Shown in pieces: positions 36,501-43,256 of a stretch of DNA of 43,256 bases. Positions within the stretch are counted from its first letter, which is position 1, and every line of letters begins with the position of its first letter. A model generated the notes under the pieces. The model had not been told where the DNA came from, made no database searches, and worked only from the letters and a program-made list of their open reading frames with translations. The translations under genes and the position numbers were made by a program. Source of the stretch: an uncultured Anaerostipes sp. (GTDB lineage: Bacteria > Bacillota > Clostridia > Lachnospirales > Lachnospiraceae); assembly GCA_900756035.1 (NCBI GenBank), contig CAAEIR010000319.1, positions 1 to 43,256 on the forward strand, given 5' to 3'.

Positions 36501-39500
36501 TCCAACATCAAATAATGCATTATGATCCAATCGTCTAGGTACATTCAACTTTTCTACCAACATATCGAACTGGTAATTCTGATTTTCCAACGCACTCGCG
36601 ACTGTCTTCTTTACTTCACTCAAATAATCGAGATATTTCTTCTCCCCTTCTGGCGCTGTTCTAATAACGAGCATGTTTACAAACATACCAATGCACTGTT
36701 CTATATCTTCAATTGAACGGCCTGATACTGAAGTGCCAATAATAACATCTTCTTGTTGCGCAAATTTGGAAAGAACAATATTCCAAGCACTCATAACAAG
36801 AATATTATTAGTCACGCCCAATTCTCTTGAACGTTTGTTAATTGCTGTAGATAGTTCATCTCCAAAGTCGAACTCATATCGTTTTCCAGAAAAGGACTTC
36901 ATTGCCGGACGAGGATAGTCAGTTGGCAATTCTAAATATGGAATATTATCTTTTAAATTACCCAACCAATATTCTTCTTGTTTCTTCATGGTCTCTGACA
37001 TTTGATTGTCGTTGAGCCATACAGCATAATCCTTATATTGTATCTCGGCTGGCTCCAACTCTCCTGAATATAATTCGTTGAAGTCTCTGGTTAATAATTC
37101 TACCGATGTCCCATCTGCAATAATGTGATGAACATCAAACAACATTAATGTTTCTGTTTCATTCTGTACTAACTTGACTCTCATAAGAGGAGCCTGGTCT
37201 AATGAAAACGGCCTTACAAATTCTTTTGCGATTGCCTGTATATCAAATGCGCCTTTAATCTTTTCTACTTCGAATGGTAATTCACACTTATCATGAATTA
37301 TCTGTACAATTTCTTCGTCCTTCATTTCAAAGGATGTTCTAAGAATATCATGTCGATCCAATAATCTCTGATAAGTCTCTCGTGATTTTTCCAAATCCAA
37401 ATTGCCCTGAATTAAGGTTACAGAAGGAAGGTTAAATGCAAGGTTTAACTTGTTCATTGCATAGAGCATATACATTCTCTTCTGAGCTGGTGTGGTTGGA
37501 TAATACTGAGCTGTCTTAGCTTTAGGTATTTTAGTCACAGGTGTTGGTATTGGATTCTCCTTCATCATCTTCTTGATAGCTTCAGCAATCATTATTGGTG
37601 TTGGATTAGAAAAGATTTCAGATACTGACATCTGCTGATTCGTCTCTTTTTTAAGCTTTGCCGCAAGACTTGCAGCCTGCATGGAATCGCCACCTACTTC
37701 AAAGAAATCACTGCTATCTTCCACTTTATCCATCCCAAAGATTTCTACATAAGCATTTTTAACAATATTTAAAATATCATCTTCTCTTACAACAACTACT
37801 TCGTGTTCAGATGTTTCTTCCTCTGCAACACTTTCACCATTCATCTTAATCTTCTTCAACTTAATTGGGAAATCTTTCTTCTCAAACTGATAAGCTGGAG
37901 CATATACTTTACAATGCTCTTCGCCGAGTACTTTATCCCATTTAATATCAATTCCACAACTCCATGTTTTTCCGATAACTCCAAGCAACTGAACTATATC
38001 AGATTTCTTCTCCCTTGGATGCCTAATACAAGGAACAAACACCTGGCCTTCTTTTAATAAAGTATGCTTCTTAGCAAGTGAACTAAGTGTTTTTCCTCCT
38101 AATTCATAGAAAACAGTTTCCTCATAATCTAAAGCATTATCTAATACGCGTTCAAATTCTACTGGATTAGTAATCTGGTCTGCCCAATATGATGGCTGAT
38201 CCATCAAATGTTCTGTAGCATATTCTCCTGTGAGATTTGAAATTATTGGATACTTTGGTTCTCTCATTTCTATGCTATTAAGAAACTCTTTGAACTCTTT
38301 GGCTGCACCGTCCATCATTGGTGTATGGAATGCATGTGAAGTCTTTAATACTGTGCTCTGAATACCATCTTGAGTTAATTTTTCTTTTAACGCCTCAATA
38401 GATTTTTTGTATCCTCCGACAACACACTGACCTGTTGTGTTATTGAGCGATATCCATAGGCATTCATCCTCATTGACATATTTTTCAATTTTTTCCCTAG
38501 AAGATGATACTGATAGCATACTTCCAGAATCTTGCTTCTGCATTAATGAAGCTCTCTTCATTACAACCCGAATCGCATCTTCTAAATTCCATACACCTGC
38601 AAATGCAGCAGCAGCAACTTCTCCAATACTATGCCCAATTAGTACATCTGGTTCTACTCCTAATTCTCTAAGAGTTTCAGCCATAGCATATTCTGTAATA
38701 AATAATGCAACCTGACTGTACTTTGTCTGATTAATCATATCTGGATTTTCATTTCCATAAATAACTAATCTATACTCTTCTCTTTCTGCTTCAGGAATAA
38801 TATTCAGTAAGATTTCAGCTTTTTTTCTAAAAATATCAGCAACTAAATTCTGATCCTCATTATCAATCAGCTCTTTTGCCATTCCTTGATACTGACTTCC
38901 CTGTCCTGTAAACATAAAACAGATTTTCTTATTATTAGAAACCGTTGTTTCACTTATATAGTTTTCTGATATATTATCATTCTCTGTAACAATATATCCT
39001 CTTTGATTAAACTTTCTCCTCTCTGTTAACAATGTCCATGCTGTATCGGCTTTGTTTCCTTTCATATATCCACTCTTTGCATAAGTGCACATATTCTCTA
39101 AATTTGCCTTTAAAGCATTTTGTGACTTTGCAGACATCACAAACAGATTGTATTTTTTATCTTCAACTTTCTTATCCATAAAATCCTTATCATTCTCTTC
39201 AAGTATCATATGCACATTAGTACCACCAACGCCAAATGCATTAACACCTGCTCTTCGCGGAATCGACTCCTCTATTTTGTCCCATTCCATACCATAATTC
39301 CTTATTTCAAAAGGACTATTCTCAAAATCAATATTCGAATTAGGAATTTCATAATTAACAGTTGCTGGTATAAATTGATGTTCCAGCGAAAGTGCTGTCT
39401 TAATCAAGCCAATAATTCCTGCTGCAGTATCTGTGTGTCCAATATTTCCCTTTACTGATCCCAGAGTACAGAAAGGTTTATCTGCACTACCAAATATTCT

Positions 39501-42500
39501 AGTCAGAGAATCTACTTCAATCGGATCACCCAATTTTGTACCCGTTCCGTGTGCCTCGACGTATGTGATAGTACGTGGATCTATATTAGCATCTTCATAG
39601 GCTGCTTTCATAGTGATTGCCTGTCCATTAGCACTTGGAGCAGTATAGCTTAGTTTTGCTCTTCCGTCATTACGTATCGCACTTCCCTTAATGACTGCAT
39701 AAATATGATCATTATCTCTCTTTGCATCATCTAACCTTTTCAGTACTACAATCCCCATTCCGTTAGAGAAAACTGTTCCGTCTGCTCTATCATCAAATGG
39801 TTTACATTTTCCATCCTTAGAAAACATCAGATTCGGCTCATACAGATATCCACCTTCATTAGGGAGCTCAATAGTCACGCCTCCTGCCAGAGCAATTTTA
39901 CATTCATTGTTCTGAAGTGCCTTACATGCCAGATGAACTGTTACAAGCGAAGTTGAACATCCTGTTAGCACTGACATTGCAGGTCCCATGAGATCAAACA
40001 TATATGACATTCTTGTCGCCAGAAAATGGTTGGTAGACTGTGTATATATCTGGTATGTATCACTATATCTTTCGTTATTAAACATTCGATCCTGATACCA
40101 AACAAAATCATCTGATGCTCCAATGTATACACCTGTGCTGTCCTTATATTTTTCATTTGATTCCCCTGCATCCTCTAATGCCTGCCATACACCTTTATAA
40201 AGTACTCTAAGCTGTGGCGACATCATTCTCACTTCTGCTGGGGTTACCTCGAAGAATGCAGGATCGAAAGAATCAATATCATTAATTCGTCCTTTTCTTC
40301 GCACATAGTGTGGATTATTAATGAGATCCTCTTCTATCCCGATTTCCCTTAATTCTTCTTCAGTGTAGTCATGGATACACTCCTTTCCTTCCACTAAATT
40401 ATTCCAAAACTCATGAATGCTAGATGCCCCTGGTACATTTATTGCCATACCAATAATTGCGATATCAGCATTAGGCGTATACTGTCTTGATATTTCCTTA
40501 CTGATTTTCTCTTCACTTTCTAAATTATCGCCGTTACTCACTGCTCTTGCAATTCCTTTAATTGTAGGATTATTAAGCAATATAGATATTGGAAATTTCA
40601 TATTCAACTTCTTGCATAGAGCGTTGTGAACACGCACTAAAGAAATAGAATGTCCGCCTGACTCAAAAAAATTCTCATTTATACCGATATCATCTCTTTC
40701 AAGTACTTCCTTCCAAATATCAGTAATTATTATTTCAAGCTCGTTAGTAGGAAGTTCAACTGTTTTATTTATTCTTGTATCCTGTGCAAGCTTTATTAAT
40801 GCCTTTCGATCAATCTTCTCACTTAAAGTTCTAGGCATTTCTTCAACACGAATAAATCTGCTAGGAATAAATGCCGCACTGATATTATTATCCGCATAAT
40901 CTCTAAATGTTTTTTCTAGTATTTCCTGTTCTGCAGTGTAGAAAAGGACTAGATATTTATCACCTCGTCCGCCACTGCTCAAAACACATGCGCAACTGCT
41001 CACGCCATTTACTCTGGAAAAAACATTCTCAATTTCGCCTAATTCAACTCGCATACCGTTAATTTTTACCTGCGAATCAATTCTACCCAAAAATTCAAAA
41101 TTACCATCCGGTAACATTCTGGCAAGATCTCCTGTTCTGTATAACCGTTTAAAGTGCTCAGGATCTCCTTCTTTCCAGAATGGATTTTCAACAAATACCT
41201 GATTTGTGAGTTCTTGCTTATTTAGGTATCCTCTTGCCACACCTGCTCCACTAATGCACAATTCTCCCTGCATATAAAATGGCTGTTTCTCCATATTTTT
41301 ATTTACAACATACAATTTATATTCATTGAGCGCTTTTCCAATTGGTACATTCAATGGCTTTATATCATCTCTTAATGAATAATGTGTCGCCCACATTGTG
41401 GCTTCTGTAGGTCCATATACGTTCTCTAATTTTGTATTTACCCTAAGCTTTAAGAATTTGTCCACAAGCCCCTGATCTATTGCCTCTCCACCAGTAAATA
41501 TCCATTTTAAATTTTTAATTTTTTGCTTATTCTCTTTATTCTCAAGACAATCAACAAATACTTTCAACATAGAAGGCACAAAATTGATATGAGTTACCTG
41601 ATAATCCTGGATAGCATCAAGAATTGCAAAAACATCCCTTTCCTCACCATCGTTAAGAATACATAATTTTCCGTCGCCAACTATCCAACCGTAGATTTCT
41701 GTACCGCTGATATCGAAAGTAATTGATGTCTTAAAGAGGTATACATCTTCTTTTCCAAGTGGGAATCTTCTATCAAGATCTTTTACTGTATTTGTAACAT
41801 TTCTGTTTTCAACAACAACTCCTTTTGGTTCTCCCGTTGTTCCAGAAGTATATTCAATATACGCTGCATATGAAGGATTTCTGTCTCCATATACATTTTC
41901 TTTTTCTTCATCAACCAAAACATTCTCTACAGCCAAAATCGGAATATCTAATACTTCCTGCAAGCGTGAATGAAATTTCTTACTTGTAAATACAGCCTGA
42001 AGATTAGCATCATCCTTAATATACTTCATTCTTTGATCAGTATACGAGATATCCATTGGGACATATGTCCATCCTGCTTTTAATATGCCTAATACAGTAA
42101 TAACCATCTCAACCGTTCTCTCTAGGTAAATAGCGACTCTTTTTTCATGACATATCTGATCTATGTTGATAAGTTCTCGGGCTATCACATTTGCTTTTGA
42201 ATTAATTTGTTCATATGTATAAGACTGAGTGCTTGTAACTACTGCAATAGCATCTGAATTATTCCTAACCTTCTGCTCAAAGATATCAATTGCACACTCA
42301 TCTACATATGGGAAGAAACTGCTTTCTGCTTCGTATTGTTCTATTTGTTTTTCTTCACTGTCCAAATAGACACTGATATCACCTATTAATATCTCTGGAT
42401 CTACCACAACCTGCTCCATAATTTTAATCATTCTGTTTCCAAAAGAATTCATGTATTCTCTTGAAAAATCCGCTTCATTGAACTGAATACGAATCTGTGC

Positions 42501-43112
42501 ATCTTCCCCAAGTTTCTGATATATTACAGTTAGTTCTCCCGGATAATTAGAAAATGACCAATCCTTCATTCCAAGAATATATTCCGAATCAAATTCTTCA
42601 TAAAAATCATAGATAAAAGTGTAATTAAATATATTAGCACCTTCACTCTCTTTAAAATTTAGTTCTCTGGCAATCAGATTACTTGGATATCCTGCATTCA
42701 TATATCCCATGTAGATATCATTTTTAACATTTCTGGCTAATTGACTGAAATGCTCTCCCTCATTTGTCTTGCAAAACACTGGATAATTATAAATATAACA
42801 TCCCATTGTCTCTTCATCTTTTTGAGTAGGTCGATATGTAAATGGTGTCGTGATTGCGAAATTAGAGTTCTGACTATACTTCATCAACGCAATCATAAAT
42901 ATCGTCGTCTGTAACATAAATTCAGATACTTCCAAATTCCGAGCACATGATACTACCTTTTTATTCAATTCTTCAGCGACTGGAATTCTAACTTCCGCTT
43001 TTACTCTTTCTGCATTTAAATTAGATAATTCCTTAATTAATTCTGGTGCAGTGATACCTTCTAATGCTGTTAACCAGTATTTTTTCGCTATGTCATACTC
43101 ACCATTCAGCAT
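27540..43112 (-). CDS. Hybrid NRPS/PKS megasynthase, 5190 aa, three NRPS and two PKS modules
   Basis: Domains by approximate residue: partial C 1-240 (begins after the missing HHxxxDG); A1 260-790 (YTSGTTGEPKG, YGPTEATMW); PCP1 (FESGGHS, 835); KS1 878-1305 (GCSTS 1051); cis AT1 1400-1690 (GHSIGE 1494, HAFH 1592); ACP1 (VGGDS 1807); C2 1870-2290 (HHIIADG 1996); A2 2320-2810; PCP2 (VGGNS 2876); KS2 2945-3365 (TACSTS 3117); AT remnant 3465-3545 without GHSxGE; ACP2 (AGGDS 3671); C3 3738-4180 (HHIISDQ 3861); A3 4200-4670; PCP3 (SGGTS 4716); terminal C 4800-5190 (DHICFDG 4935). No KR, DH, E, MT or TE is seen. Hand-aligned ten-letter codes: A1 DITNFGVMWK (unassigned), A2 DIYLLGLIWK (closest to Gly), A3 DAFFFGGVFK (Val/Ile-like). 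ATG 43112 lacks a good ribosome binding site; see the entry upstream. Confidence 0.93.
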   Translation of the reverse strand: MLNGEYDIAKKYWLTALEGITAPELIKELSNLNAERVKAEVRIPVAEELNKKVVSCARNLEVSEFMLQTTIFMIALMKYSQNSNFAITTPFTYRPTQKDEETMGCYIYNYPVFCKTNEGEHFSQLARNVKNDIYMGYMNAGYPSNLIARELNFKESEGANIFNYTFIYDFYEEFDSEYILGMKDWSFSNYPGELTVIYQKLGEDAQIRIQFNEADFSREYMNSFGNRMIKIMEQVVVDPEILIGDISVYLDSEEKQIEQYEAESSFFPYVDECAIDIFEQKVRNNSDAIAVVTSTQSYTYEQINSKANVIARELINIDQICHEKRVAIYLERTVEMVITVLGILKAGWTYVPMDISYTDQRMKYIKDDANLQAVFTSKKFHSRLQEVLDIPILAVENVLVDEEKENVYGDRNPSYAAYIEYTSGTTGEPKGVVVENRNVTNTVKDLDRRFPLGKEDVYLFKTSITFDISGTEIYGWIVGDGKLCILNDGEERDVFAILDAIQDYQVTHINFVPSMLKVFVDCLENKENKQKIKNLKWIFTGGEAIDQGLVDKFLKLRVNTKLENVYGPTEATMWATHYSLRDDIKPLNVPIGKALNEYKLYVVNKNMEKQPFYMQGELCISGAGVARGYLNKQELTNQVFVENPFWKEGDPEHFKRLYRTGDLARMLPDGNFEFLGRIDSQVKINGMRVELGEIENVFSRVNGVSSCACVLSSGGRGDKYLVLFYTAEQEILEKTFRDYADNNISAAFIPSRFIRVEEMPRTLSEKIDRKALIKLAQDTRINKTVELPTNELEIIITDIWKEVLERDDIGINENFFESGGHSISLVRVHNALCKKLNMKFPISILLNNPTIKGIARAVSNGDNLESEEKISKEISRQYTPNADIAIIGMAINVPGASSIHEFWNNLVEGKECIHDYTEEELREIGIEEDLINNPHYVRRKGRINDIDSFDPAFFEVTPAEVRMMSPQLRVLYKGVWQALEDAGESNEKYKDSTGVYIGASDDFVWYQDRMFNNERYSDTYQIYTQSTNHFLATRMSYMFDLMGPAMSVLTGCSTSLVTVHLACKALQNNECKIALAGGVTIELPNEGGYLYEPNLMFSKDGKCKPFDDRADGTVFSNGMGIVVLKRLDDAKRDNDHIYAVIKGSAIRNDGRAKLSYTAPSANGQAITMKAAYEDANIDPRTITYVEAHGTGTKLGDPIEVDSLTRIFGSADKPFCTLGSVKGNIGHTDTAAGIIGLIKTALSLEHQFIPATVNYEIPNSNIDFENSPFEIRNYGMEWDKIEESIPRRAGVNAFGVGGTNVHMILEENDKDFMDKKVEDKKYNLFVMSAKSQNALKANLENMCTYAKSGYMKGNKADTAWTLLTERRKFNQRGYIVTENDNISENYISETTVSNNKKICFMFTGQGSQYQGMAKELIDNEDQNLVADIFRKKAEILLNIIPEAEREEYRLVIYGNENPDMINQTKYSQVALFITEYAMAETLRELGVEPDVLIGHSIGEVAAAAFAGVWNLEDAIRVVMKRASLMQKQDSGSMLSVSSSREKIEKYVNEDECLWISLNNTTGQCVVGGYKKSIEALKEKLTQDGIQSTVLKTSHAFHTPMMDGAAKEFKEFLNSIEMREPKYPIISNLTGEYATEHLMDQPSYWADQITNPVEFERVLDNALDYEETVFYELGGKTLSSLAKKHTLLKEGQVFVPCIRHPREKKSDIVQLLGVIGKTWSCGIDIKWDKVLGEEHCKVYAPAYQFEKKDFPIKLKKIKMNGESVAEEETSEHEVVVVREDDILNIVKNAYVEIFGMDKVEDSSDFFEVGGDSMQAASLAAKLKKETNQQMSVSEIFSNPTPIMIAEAIKKMMKENPIPTPVTKIPKAKTAQYYPTTPAQKRMYMLYAMNKLNLAFNLPSVTLIQGNLDLEKSRETYQRLLDRHDILRTSFEMKDEEIVQIIHDKCELPFEVEKIKGAFDIQAIAKEFVRPFSLDQAPLMRVKLVQNETETLMLFDVHHIIADGTSVELLTRDFNELYSGELEPAEIQYKDYAVWLNDNQMSETMKKQEEYWLGNLKDNIPYLELPTDYPRPAMKSFSGKRYEFDFGDELSTAINKRSRELGVTNNILVMSAWNIVLSKFAQQEDVIIGTSVSGRSIEDIEQCIGMFVNMLVIRTAPEGEKKYLDYLSEVKKTVASALENQNYQFDMLVEKLNVPRRLDHNALFDVGFDYHNIELHDLEIEGITFEQQELDTGRVSNEVLLTCIENNEHHINGFLDYCTALFSEETIKILSESLLEVIIQITGTEVMKLENVNINEINITSENEKSEIEKLNSVTHRERNYSKSISGLFEDWVAKQPEKTAIVTCDGVEHSYRKIQRMMQSIASNLLSAGVKENDNVVLIPKRDETMVAAMFAILSVKATYVPVDITYPDQRIAEIITQSESNVILADDSVRDRIPEGIKFLNIHECATNMQVNQTDTSIGEDDHNENRIAYILFTSGSTGGPKGVRVSRKNLLNFIYDTQERKLVGEPEDRILCITSPSFDIFGYESVTPLCSGSSIYICDQIEQIDAQRTGSKIQKYKVTHMLSSVSRLKSFVENRGFAGALKSLKCILGGGENYPVSLLKFLQENTNARIYNLYGPTETTIWSTAKELTESDSVTIGSAIANTKLYILDSQNRVLPRGVFGELCIAGDGVSKGYLNCDEENRKHFVTCEEISDSVIYKTGDKGRMLLSGEVELAGRMDYQVKHHGCRIELTEIENAVINGYVVEDAIAVLKKNDSNAQLFLFYVDINDKESAIRKYISENLPVYMIPDRIVRLKSTPLNHNGKTDRKYLENTSIEEIMEKYGDNVETVIEKAIPKLTQKIKNDTTVTSEDILAIWKDVLHNDKITENSNFFEVGGNSYSLMLVSNKITELLGESVDMLVMFEYPTVASFSEYMHLGKKKENSVQETIEEEKVVREVEHNSSEQIDTSGKIAIIGMAGRFPGASNVDIFWKNIEQGKESIRHFQREELLEAGISEELIENDEYVKAKGYLDGVEYFDSQFFEITKHDANMMDPQIRLLLQCCYNAIEDANIVIDEYQGDIALFAGSSSNLMWMTNFSGESDIVDVFSEMTANDKDFLTTQISYKLNLTGPSINVQTACSTSLVAICQAAQCLLNQDADVALAGGVSVTLPRKEGYMWHENMIYSKDGHCRPFSKDASGTVAGNGCGIVVLKPLEKAIEDKDDIYAVLEGFAINNDGLGKVGYSAPSITGQKKVIEKALKRANVSPEKIGYVETHGTGTKIGDPIELIALNQAWSINNTKSCALGSVKANVGHLDAAAGVAGFIKAVKVMNERVIPPMVNFVEPNEYLYLDSTPFYIPETEKKLDNRYTNVAVSAFGIGGTNAHTILGEAPKRDKNYRKDEIGLFLFSAKTEQSLRDTYQAVIEDYFEKDLDISDVAYTLSTGRKMHPIRTILVASPGITKEQMVASIPEETTAHELTRQITLFTEDNAEMCEFGRMLMSAKAKHESVRRFRKIITNSIEENNDNIYGEFIENILYSENEIKNASYPIEEIDYVSEVVRSALQELLEYYGICQVIKDKNEDAYPFFDDSYIGNRNSTQAQCSLLEMLGKLWMMGADIEAKKLNIGQKIHIHGYVFEKEVCKADVSIKRNQREEIKVEKTFETEEQVFEVFQMIWESVLGEKAVEPDCNFFDAGGDSLVAIRMSALIEKYYGVKVSQDKFFEKSTAGEISQLIFECINEQQNCTCNDVIVPLAKQQYYEVSAAQKRQYILQTTQPDSTAYNLAAAYIVDGKIDKANIKKAVELLIQRHESLRTSFEVKDEKIVQIIHENVKPPIEFVECFDAEKTIGEYMEEYVKPFYLEDETLFRMKIVSISNTKHYLLLDMHHIISDQSSIEVLMRDFYILYQGKELQPLGIQYKDFAAWQNRELKDEKVKEQLDYWIGQIDENAVQTNVYHDYAIPKVRTYEGKKMTFEMPQLEKVDAFAKEQGVTPYMVMFTTLELLLWKYTQQNNFIIGTGIEGRSNEQLHELVGMFVNTLPICARVDVNRSIKEQLQETKQRILEMFNNQDCQYDAIVEEFRLRTGITEPLIKVLMNFVSRGTEELSMEGLNFTPYESEKVYSKFDLMFTIERTNAKYSLHIEYASELFYEETIEQIGRRFLKILELAMKDENISLSELVIPLTKKDFNAYELAQCFIVDDDNKSIVERFEDVVAQYPEYVALEHKGKTLTYEEFNRVCNNLALQLQKMDVKRHDRVALILNPSFAQLVAIFATLKCGACYVPVDVNYPAERIKYMLQDSEAKVVIMQENCIDLIDENIEKIIIDDDTIEQSKMEKHGVPARTELSIDDEAYIIYTSGSTGNPKGVSVNGRSILRIAVNPNFNQIAPGECMPQIANYAFDASIFEIFTAMLNGGYNLIIPKNTLMNLEELSKELGKQKVNSMFFTSALFNLVVDYDISLLKNIERIFVGGEALSVNHVKKALKVLGKGRLFNGYGPTETTVFATTFPINEVEENAMSIPIGFAVTNTKLYVMDEQQRLLPPGMIGELWVGGTGVANGYINNEELTKERFKTVMVNGQTDRIYKTGDRVILHENGEIVYLGRTDFQVKINGFRIELSEIENQFEKINGIKESVILVTEDQRKAKSIAAYYTVENENYEHLTSEYIRNYLQAIVPKYLIPAKIFRVKEIPLNANKKVDRKRLLKMENEQIPAKNTSNCKMVLEVMREVLENDNIQENDNFFLSGGTSIKAIVMSQKLKAEGYEVSVNDILTHTSAKSISEFLGLDNFESVEENAEKNRRKADMNELEGIAEFAAMSSDILRRKIQMEEDEISFPMTEIQKLHLQTKDRASAMSMEFTTNKNIDEVKEIIITEIQRHQILHSIADINNQEWNEKQRSEDIKRLAQYLYVVDAVLYEKESVEQLKDLLYQKLLKERFASGEVMWRIGCIKESERKYVLIWAFDHICFDGMSALVIKNDLSVMLESALLEKEAQKYSDYANSLVKNLEENRDNHNMKENFEKWYQLNQKCIGSFKEIAGKEKEIDLYLPCAKLPEDPVNQLLEKTYEFLKSLIDTSDIPIMILKDGRRVKEKQYYDCVGEFLDFTPVVLNQSFVEENAGRQLDEYGECNLLQDLDKNNIFLERNENGVPEYILWNFQGHQTNEDRNIYSKTFKNTDKQMLAIVSMAVGLDEEGLYLHIESVNGFDMLKVVEAIKNTGFLLKK

Positions 43113-43256
43113 CTTCTCATTTTCTGTTTCTACGAACGCAGAGAAGTTTTTATTGTTATCTATAAATGAGCAAATTTGAAAAATTGCACAAAACTACACT
43201 GCGAATTTCATAAATGAATCAAAATCATTACTTTCCTTTGCGCATTGAAAAAGATA
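43113..43256 (-). pseudogene. Upstream in-frame continuation of the megasynthase, broken by TAG
   Basis: Read in the frame of the megasynthase, the codons before ATG 43112 give a coherent condensation-domain stretch, FIDNNKNFSAFVETENEK, which joins MLNGEYDIAKKYW without a seam. Going further back, the frame meets TAG at 43196-43194. Before that it continues open to the window edge (NDFDSFMKFAV). No ATG, GTG or TTG start lies between the stop and 43112. In the neighbouring frame MILIHL appears close to where the HHxxxDG motif of a C domain should be. The first C domain is therefore either mutated (a stop, possibly a frameshift) or damaged by sequence errors at a contig end. Confidence 0.6.

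Larger units (their letters stand above)
8155..43112 (-). other. Biosynthetic operon/gene cluster (about 35 kb, one strand)
   Basis: All genes from the megasynthase down to the amidohydrolase read in the - direction, with gaps of 0-41 bases or short overlaps. The exceptions are about 85-105 bases before the free ACP and 28 bases before etfB. There are no internal promoters or terminators that I could recognise and no pathway-specific regulator inside, so transcription is expected to enter from beyond the right edge. The order groups functions: assembly line, tailoring/editing, export, extender-unit cassette, then free ACP-AT, carrier activation and amide hydrolysis. Confidence 0.85.

Noticed and set aside
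37800..38000. Possible ketoreductase between AT1 and ACP1
   Set aside because: Only about 115 residues separate the AT end from the ACP Ser, too short for a KR, and no Rossmann motif is visible.
1..43256. CRISPR arrays, tRNA or rRNA genes
   Set aside because: No regularly spaced repeats, and no cloverleaf or rRNA-like segments were seen on either strand.

Overview
The window looks like low-GC, anaerobic Firmicutes DNA, most likely a gut Clostridia/Lachnospiraceae-type organism. The reasons are A/T-rich codon use, strong AGGAGG-type ribosome binding sites, a conjugative-transposon transfer gene of the Tn1549/CTn type, a Hol-Tox type I toxin, and an EtfAB/acyl-CoA-dehydrogenase pair of clostridial style. 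All product assignments come from reading the translated sequence; no database search was run.

Left edge (1-2250, + strand apart from the toxin): the 3' end of a group II intron, with an intact domain V and a frameshifted end of its intron-encoded protein. It sits inside a TraG/VirD4-type conjugation coupling protein gene, followed by an S1-domain gene that accompanies such elements, so an integrative conjugative element ends or passes here. Next is a compact type I toxin-antitoxin locus: a 30-aa Hol-Tox-like peptide on the - strand, a convergent antisense RNA on the + strand, two good sigma-A promoters and a shared terminator.

Middle left (2351-7320, - strand): a small two-gene module of unknown function, an XRE regulator with a beta-rich C-terminal half, and an FtsX-type ABC permease with its ATPase. 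Upstream of the ATPase gene lies an unusual leader: an intrinsic-terminator-like hairpin and a roughly 310-bp imperfect palindrome.

Main body (8155 to the right edge, all - strand): one tightly packed run of about 35 kb, a hybrid NRPS/PKS biosynthetic cluster. In transcription order it holds: a 5190-aa megasynthase (partial C-A-PCP-KS-AT-ACP-C-A-PCP-KS-deleted AT-ACP-C-A-PCP-C); an acyl-ligase-ACP-KS protein whose AT is also missing; a free class III (GSAM-like) aminotransferase; a CPBP-like membrane protein without catalytic residues; a type II thioesterase; an MFS exporter; a second FtsX/ATPase ABC pair; a cassette for an ACP-bound unusual extender unit (3-hydroxyacyl dehydrogenase, ACP, FkbH-like HAD protein, acyl-CoA-dehydrogenase homologue, EtfB, EtfA); a free ACP; a free acyltransferase; an Sfp-type phosphopantetheinyl transferase; a nitrilase-family amidohydrolase; and a possible 38-residue Cys-rich peptide.

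How it may work (inference): the acyl ligase loads a fatty or other carboxylic acid. Its KS, with the free AT, free ACP and free aminotransferase, would make a beta-amino acyl starter, a dismantled counterpart of the mycosubtilin/iturin MycA/ItuA loading subunit. The megasynthase adds residue 1 (specificity unclear), a malonyl unit (cis AT with an HAFH motif), a probable Gly, a second ketide whose AT has been deleted and which probably takes hydroxymalonyl from the FkbH/I/J/K-like cassette through the free AT, and a probable Val/Ile. Release would be by a terminal condensation domain, since there is no integrated thioesterase. No KR, DH, ER or C-methyltransferase domains are visible. I recognise no described product with this exact layout. 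The 5' end of the assembly line lies beyond the right edge, and the coding frame there is broken by a stop codon.
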